A DNA stretch of 64,000 nt. Source: JBGLNJ01 sp041300525 (GTDB lineage Bacteria; Chloroflexota; Anaerolineae; Fen-1058). Under the pieces are notes generated by a model. The model searched no databases. It saw only the letters and a program-made list of their open reading frames with translations, and was not told the DNA's origin. Numbering within the stretch: the stretch's first letter is position 1; each line of letters opens with the position of its first letter. The stretch covers positions 434,001 through 498,000 of the forward strand of contig JBGLNJ010000001.1 of NCBI GenBank assembly GCA_041300525.1. Direction: 5' to 3'. A program made the translations under genes and the position numbers. Below are positions 59,901-64,000 of the stretch, one piece after another.

Positions 59901-61853
59901 CACCTTGTCCGCACTCGATGCGAGGTGGCGAAGGTCGCCGGCCTGCCATAGACGCACAAACTCTTCAGTTGTGCGCGCAGGATCGCGCACGCCATAACTG
60001 GCACCCCCGCCCAATTTACCTGGCGATGCCTCGACCACGATGCCTGATTTGGGCACGCGCAGCAGTTCCGCGACGCGGCGGCAGACCAAGTCGAGAACGC
60101 CTTGCGATTGAGTGGCGGCGATGACCTCGCGGTCAATTTCGGCCAGTGCTTGCAAGGCGCTCACTTTGTCGCGGAGCGCCACTTCCATTTGCACGCGCTC
60201 GGTGATATCGCGCGCAGAGGATAATGCGCCTGTGACGTTTCCACGGTCATCCTTGAGTACCCGGCACCACCAGGCGAGCAGACGCTTTTGCCCATCCTTG
60301 CGCCGCTGCCAACTCTCTACATAGATCACGTTTTCATTGCCATTGAAGAGAGGCTGTACCGCGCGATAGGTGTTTTGTTCGCCTTCAAAGTAGAAAGCGG
60401 CCTCTTGGCCGATCACATCCTCGCCAAAGAACTCCAAGCCGGCCTGATTCGCCCAGGTGTACACCTTGTTGTTGTCCACTTCCATGATGATGTCTGGAAC
60501 AGCGGACAGAATGGCTTCTTGACGCGCGGAAAGGGCGCGCAGCGATGCTTCCGCCCGCTTGCGCTCGGTGATGTCGTTGATAGTGGTCATAAAGTACAGT
60601 GGTTTGCCGTCTTTATCCCGGCGTAAAGCTGTGCCCACATCTGCCCATACGACAGAGCCGTTTTTATGGATATACCTTTTGATGAAGCGCATCGCTTCTT
60701 TTTCACCGGAAAGCAGTGCATTGACCACGTTTTGGGTTAATTCCAAATCGTCAGGATGAGAAATCTCCTGCCATTTACAATTTTGGAGTTCCTTCTGGGA
60801 ATAACCCAACATCTCGCAAAAGGCCTGGTTTACATTGATCTCGCCGGACGGCAGGGTGATGGATTTTCCGCTTGTCGAGTAATCAAACACATGTTTGAAT
60901 TTATCCTCACTTTCGCGCAGGGCATCCTCCGCCTGTTTACGCTCGGTGATGTCTTGTACTGCACCGTGAATACCGACCAATTCCTTGCGCTCTGCGTCCC
61001 AGACAGGATGGGCATAGACTCGCACCCAGACCGTCTTACCGCTCTTCGTGAGCGTCCGCACTTCAGCGATGACAGGCTGGTTGGCACAGAGTTTTTCCAT
61101 ATCGCGGTCATCCACTGTCAGGTCGTCGGGATGCAAAGCGGCTCGCCATCCTCCGTGGGCGACGTATTCTTCAAAGGTATATCCGGTTATCCTCTCAAAC
61201 GCTCCGGCGACCCAGTTCAGGGCGAGCTTGCCCTCTGTGTCAAGTTGAGTCGAAAACATGTAATCGGAAGCCACCGTCGAGATCAGGCGGTAGCGCGTCT
61301 CGTTCTCACGCAGCGCCTCCTCCGCCCGTTTGCGTGCGGTGATGTCTTGCTCCAGCGCCCGATTGACTTGTTCCAACTCCAGCATCTTGCCTTCCAGCTT
61401 GCGGATCAGGGCCTCGTTGTACAGCCGGTAATAGACCGTTTCTTCTTCAAGGGGGTGTCTGGGCGCGACCAACCGGCCGGTCGCGTGCTCTTGAAGCACT
61501 TGCCGCAATATGGCGACAAAAGCCTCCGGCTCCGTGGGCTTGACGATAAAGTGCGCGGCGCCCAGACTCAGGCCCAGGTCCTCGTCCCTGGGGTCGGTGT
61601 AGGTGGCGGTGTAAAAGACGAAGGGGATGTTTTGCAGCCGCTCGTCTTTTTTCCACTCGCGGCACAGCGCAAAACCGTCCATCACCGGCATGAGGATGTC
61701 GGAAATGACGATATTCGGCGGGTTGTGTCGGGCCAGTTCCAACGCTTCGCTGCCGTTCCTGGCCTGCACGACGGTGTAACCATTGCCCTCGAGCAGGGTT
61801 TGCAGCAGGTACAAATTCTGCTCGTGGTCGTCAACGATCAACGCTGTGGTCAT
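56925..61853 (-). CDS. Hybrid sensor histidine kinase: REC-PAS-GAF-HisKA-HATPase-REC
   Basis: One of the largest proteins in the window (1642 residues). It opens with a receiver (D52 phosphorylatable, K near 105), then three PAS domains (about 195-560), four GAF-type domains (about 570-1230), the kinase core with S-H-E-L-R-T-P-L-N near 1273 and an ATPase domain with N-A-V-K-F-T-P, and a C-terminal receiver with V-V-L-M-D-I-Q-M-P-G near 1568. Receivers at both ends suggest input from another kinase and relay out. Its start overlaps the preceding response regulator (ATGA). Confidence 0.93.
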   Translation of the reverse strand: MTTALIVDDHEQNLYLLQTLLEGNGYTVVQARNGSEALELARHNPPNIVISDILMPVMDGFALCREWKKDERLQNIPFVFYTATYTDPRDEDLGLSLGAAHFIVKPTEPEAFVAILRQVLQEHATGRLVAPRHPLEEETVYYRLYNEALIRKLEGKMLELEQVNRALEQDITARKRAEEALRENETRYRLISTVASDYMFSTQLDTEGKLALNWVAGAFERITGYTFEEYVAHGGWRAALHPDDLTVDDRDMEKLCANQPVIAEVRTLTKSGKTVWVRVYAHPVWDAERKELVGIHGAVQDITERKQAEDALRESEDKFKHVFDYSTSGKSITLPSGEINVNQAFCEMLGYSQKELQNCKWQEISHPDDLELTQNVVNALLSGEKEAMRFIKRYIHKNGSVVWADVGTALRRDKDGKPLYFMTTINDITERKRAEASLRALSARQEAILSAVPDIIMEVDNNKVYTWANQAGLEFFGEDVIGQEAAFYFEGEQNTYRAVQPLFNGNENVIYVESWQRRKDGQKRLLAWWCRVLKDDRGNVTGALSSARDITERVQMEVALRDKVSALQALAEIDREVIAATQSQGVLDLVCRRVAELLRVPKSGIVVEASPGKLGGGASYGVRDPARTTEEFVRLWQAGDLRHLASSADKVVARDDISADPPYMPEFRAREDIRAYAIAPLTAGERLLGMLAVFDTAPHTWSADELQVLSLLAGQAAIALDKVRLFEETRARAEQFGLLYDAGLALNRELDPRAQLETLFKIAMKALRADHAEFFRYDAAHNQVRFELGIGYPDAAPDALRGLSFRVGDERGVVGQVSQNRTPLYVPDVSALPNWVTIDPEIRSGLWAPVEHEAQLLGVLAVLGTRTNAFTPQDEQLLALFANQAAVALENTRLFEAEHAGRQRLEMLYRIGQAINSTLDAGAILDRLTDEAMRATCATHGSALVALPDLGCFERRSLRGYSPELAEQARAARLPLDHGVNGRAYHSRQIVCVDDVQADPNYFPLVPDTRAELAVPILRGGQVMGNLDLQSPEIGAFRNVDLGLLQALTDQVAIALENARLFGETRRHLDELAVVSYVALIGAAGRPFDETVARATDSLIELWQDVNVSFLFVDEADQSLRLHPSARGMSAEIIANLRIPLNQGITGWVARERQPVRVGDVTADPRYVVGMPGAASEMVAPLVAGERGYSRVIGVVNVESPRLNAFSGDDLRLLATLAGQLATIFEKARLDAALEEERASLARRVEERTAELNIVNAELHKAARAKDEFLAGMSHELRTPLNAILGMSEALQEQIFGPLNEKQLRYLHTIEESGHHLLALINDILDLSKVEAGKVELQISRVVVESVCQASLQFIKEAAHKKHLKVSSILDSQVSTMQADERRLKQILVNLLSNAVKFTPEGGEVGLNVLGDAERQMVHFIVWDIGIGITRENIGRLFQPFVQLDSSLSRQYSGTGLGLSLVKRLAELHGGSVSVESEVGQGSRFTVSLPWRKVGGQGDQETKRQGEGETSPLVTVSPGHLVLLAEDSETNLTAMSDYLSAKGYRVIVARNGHEVIQRAKEDRPDVVLMDIQMPGVNGLEAIRHIRAEPDPRVAQIPIIALTAIAMSGDRQRCMEAGANEYLSKPVSLKELVGAIEAQLRKA

Positions 61854-62233
61854 CTCATATCCTCCTTCGAGTCCCATAGATACTGTGTGATCTCTGAGAT
61901 GAATGTTTCGGGGTTGATCGGTTTCTCGACATAGCCCGTGCAGCCGGCTGCCAAGACCCGTTCGCGGTCGCCGACCATGGCGTAGGAGGTGACGGCCACA
62001 AGGGGCACACTGGCTAGGGACGGGTTCTTGCGCAGTTCCCGCGCGACGGCGTAGCCATCTAGCACCGGCAACTGGATGTCCAGGAGGATCAGCGCGGGAT
62101 GGACCCGGCCCGCCAGCTCGATGCCCTCTTGCCCGTCGCGCGCCTGGACGACCTCATAACCATTCTTCTCCAGGATGAACGTCGCAAGGTAGAGGTTCTG
62201 TTCATTGTCTTCGATGATCAGAATCTTTTTCAT
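61850..62233 (-). CDS. Single-domain response regulator
   Basis: The 127-residue receiver has E-D-N near residue 8, D52 in I-L-L-D-I-Q-L-P, T82 and K104 in V-E-K-P, so all residues for phosphorylation are present. No output domain is attached. It overlaps the upstream kinase and the downstream hybrid kinase by ATGA, so it probably shuttles phosphate between them. Its N-terminal half resembles the first receiver of the hybrid kinase (E-Q-N-L-Y-L, G-Y-x-V-V-Q-A-R). Confidence 0.95.
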   Translation of the reverse strand: MKKILIIEDNEQNLYLATFILEKNGYEVVQARDGQEGIELAGRVHPALILLDIQLPVLDGYAVARELRKNPSLASVPLVAVTSYAMVGDRERVLAAGCTGYVEKPINPETFISEITQYLWDSKEDMR

Positions 62234-64000
62234 CGCGCCTCCTCACGCACCGGCAGGGTGAAGGTGAACGCGCTGCCCACGCCCCACTCGCTCTCGACCC
62301 CCATCTTTCCTCCCAGCAATTGTACCAACTTCTGGCAGATAGATAGCCCCAGCCCGGTGCCTTCGTGGCGGCGGGCCAGGCCGGTATCAATCTGCCGGAA
62401 AGGCTGGAAGAGCTTGTCCATGTCTTCCGGCTTGATGCCGATGCCGGTGTCGCGCACGCGCGTTTCCAGCCAGCCGTCTTGGATCCGGCACTCGACACGC
62501 ACCTCGCCGCGCTCGGTAAATTTGATCGCATTGTTGACCAGATTGAGAAGAATTTGCTCCACCCGGCGGCGGTCGCTCACCAGCGAGCCTACCTCTGAAC
62601 CAATGGCGGCGACCAGCGACAGTCCCTTTTTCGCGGCCTGGGGACTGGTTGTGCGCAGCGCTTCCTCGATGACCAGGCGCATGTCAAACGGCTGTTTGAC
62701 AATCTCGATCTGGCCGGCTTCGATCTTGGAGATGTCCAGCACGTCGTTGATGAGGGCCAGCAGGTGGTGCGCGCTGACCTGGACCATGGCGAGTTGTTTA
62801 GCCTGTTCGTCGTTGAGCGGGCCGGCCAATTTCTGCAAAAGAACGCCCGTAAACCCGATGATGGAGTTGAGCGGAGTGCGCAGCTCGTGCGACATGGTGG
62901 CCAGAAAAGCCGACTTGAGCCGGTCGGCTTCCTGAGCTTTCTCCAGAGCGATTTTCAATTCTTCGGTGCGCTCGGCTACACGCTGCGACAGTTCGGCGTT
63001 CAGTTGGCGGACTTTTCCTTCTGCGCGCCGGATCTCGGTAATGTCGTGCACCGAGCCGATGAGATGCGTGCAGACTCCAGCAGCGTTCCGGGCGGGAGTT
63101 ACTGCCACTGCACCATACAGCGTGCTAGTGGGATATGCAGACGCCTCTTCCCATCTCATCGTTCTGTTTTCCCGAATGGCTTGTTTATATTTGTTTATCA
63201 CAAGCGCATGAGCCGTTTCCGGCAACACCTCTTCGATCCGTTTGCCGATGACCTGCTCATGTCTCAAACCGGTCAAGGCAAGAAAGGCGGGGTTGACGGA
63301 CGCGAAGCGAAAGCAGTCTCCCGGTTCGACAGACAGAAGAAAGATAACATCGCTCACCGTGTCGAAGATCAGCGAGAGACGCCTTTCACTTGCTTCGAGT
63401 ATCTCCTCAGCCCGCTTGCGCTCGGTGATGTCTTGTACTGCGCCGTAGATACCGATCAATTCCTTGCGCTCTGCGTCCAAGACAGGGTGGGCATAGCTTC
63501 GCACCCAGACCGTCTTACCACTCTTGGTGAGCGTCCGGATCTCTGTGATGACGGGTTGGTTGGCGTGGAGTTTTTCCATATCGCGGTCGTCCACTGCCAG
63601 GTCGTCGGGGTGCAAAGCGGCTCGCCAGCCTCCGTGGGTGATGTACTCTTCAAGCGTATATCCGGTTATCGTCTCAAAGGCACCGGCGACCCAGTTGGGG
63701 ACAAGCCTGCCATCTGCATCAAGGCGAGTCGAAAACATGTAATCGGATGCTACCGTCGAAATCAAGTGGTAGCGCGTCTCGCTCTCGCGCAGCGCCTCGT
63801 TGGCTTGCTCCAGATGCCGCGTCCTTGCCCGCACCTGACTGCGAAGCAACAGAATCATTCCGGCTGCGACAACTAATAGTCCTCCGGTTATGCCAATGAC
63901 CCAGTAAACAGACTGCGGCACACGATACACAGGCGACTTTTCCATCCAGCGGCTGAGCGTGGTGTAATAAATGGAATTTGGTTCCTGAATCCACGCGCCC
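62230..64000 (-). CDS. Membrane sensor histidine kinase with PAS domains, 5' partial
   Basis: The frame is open to the window edge. The residues before the membrane helix (S-I-Y-Y-T-T-L-S-R-W-M-E-K) look like the end of a periplasmic solute-binding domain, as in kinases with a fused NMT1- or SBP-type sensor. Next come one membrane helix (V-I-G-I-T-G-G-L-L-V-V-A-A), two PAS domains, HisKA with S-H-E-L-R-T-P-L-N-S-I and a HATPase domain with N-N-A-I-K-F-T and G-L-G-L-S-I. An ATG at 63945 exists but lacks a ribosome site and would skip the sensor. Confidence 0.9.
   Translation of the reverse strand, partial: GAWIQEPNSIYYTTLSRWMEKSPVYRVPQSVYWVIGITGGLLVVAAGMILLLRSQVRARTRHLEQANEALRESETRYHLISTVASDYMFSTRLDADGRLVPNWVAGAFETITGYTLEEYITHGGWRAALHPDDLAVDDRDMEKLHANQPVITEIRTLTKSGKTVWVRSYAHPVLDAERKELIGIYGAVQDITERKRAEEILEASERRLSLIFDTVSDVIFLLSVEPGDCFRFASVNPAFLALTGLRHEQVIGKRIEEVLPETAHALVINKYKQAIRENRTMRWEEASAYPTSTLYGAVAVTPARNAAGVCTHLIGSVHDITEIRRAEGKVRQLNAELSQRVAERTEELKIALEKAQEADRLKSAFLATMSHELRTPLNSIIGFTGVLLQKLAGPLNDEQAKQLAMVQVSAHHLLALINDVLDISKIEAGQIEIVKQPFDMRLVIEEALRTTSPQAAKKGLSLVAAIGSEVGSLVSDRRRVEQILLNLVNNAIKFTERGEVRVECRIQDGWLETRVRDTGIGIKPEDMDKLFQPFRQIDTGLARRHEGTGLGLSICQKLVQLLGGKMGVESEWGVGSAFTFTLPVREEAR

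Noticed and set aside
1..64000. CRISPR arrays, insertion sequences, integrases or prophage genes
   Set aside because: No spaced direct-repeat series, transposase, integrase or phage structural protein was seen on either strand.

Overview
The window looks like Chloroflexota (Anaerolineae-like) DNA of moderately high GC, probably a contig from an environmental genome. This rests on gene content: a trigger factor/ClpP pair, duplicated NuoM, a DUF4058 protein, many proline/alanine/threonine-linker lipoproteins, GAF-rich hybrid kinases, and accessory proteins resembling ArlF/ArlG of the archaeal motility filament (archaellum). No 16S rRNA is present, so the assignment is inferred.

Layout. (1) 1-7.9 kb, plus strand: ArlG-like and ArlF-like proteins, then CheW, CheR-TPR, CheW, a CheR catalytic-domain protein, an MBL-fold protein, a small STAS-like protein and a chemoreceptor that stops before its signalling domain. 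Two 124-bp copies of one sequence precede the STAS-like gene and the receptor. (2) 7.8-22.5 kb, minus strand: 3'-truncated clpP, tig, tRNA-Leu(UAG), then a long amino-sugar operon read as gatZ', ngcE, ngcF, ngcG, BadF-type kinase, UroD-like protein, two SIS proteins, sugar-1-P nucleotidyltransferase, NahK-like kinase and DUF5107. (3) 22.5-36.9 kb, plus strand: beta-propeller proteins, M55 peptidase and a row of unrelated accessory genes (serine hydrolases, GNATs, MBL proteins, DJ-1, AhpD-like, nitroreductase, DUF2785, DUF885). (4) 36.9-39.9 kb, minus: thiamine pyrophosphokinase and two exopolysaccharide glycosyltransferases. (5) 40-51.4 kb: DUF4058, murE, the Fo part of ATP synthase with a b-delta fusion, nuoN, nuoM and a second truncated nuoM, the two nuoM genes being separated by a low-GC membrane gene and a toxin-antitoxin pair. 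(6) 51.7-56.9 kb: an IlvD-type dehydratase, a Gfo/Idh/MocA oxidoreductase and a ThDP enzyme, with decayed genes between them. (7) 56.9-64 kb, minus: an overlapping two-component operon that continues past the right edge.

The most striking structural feature is the number of genes cut in the middle. At about 7847 a receptor and clpP both lose their 3' ends at one point; at about 22540 gatZ and a TolB-like gene both lose their 5' ends at one point; other truncations lie near 27558, 36.9 kb, 50.09 kb and 51.33 kb. Either this genome is heavily rearranged or the assembly is chimeric, so long-range linkage across these points should not be assumed. The best leads for new biology are the archaellum-like genes beside chemotaxis genes, the paired leader repeats, and the amino-sugar operon with its UroD-like and twin SIS proteins.
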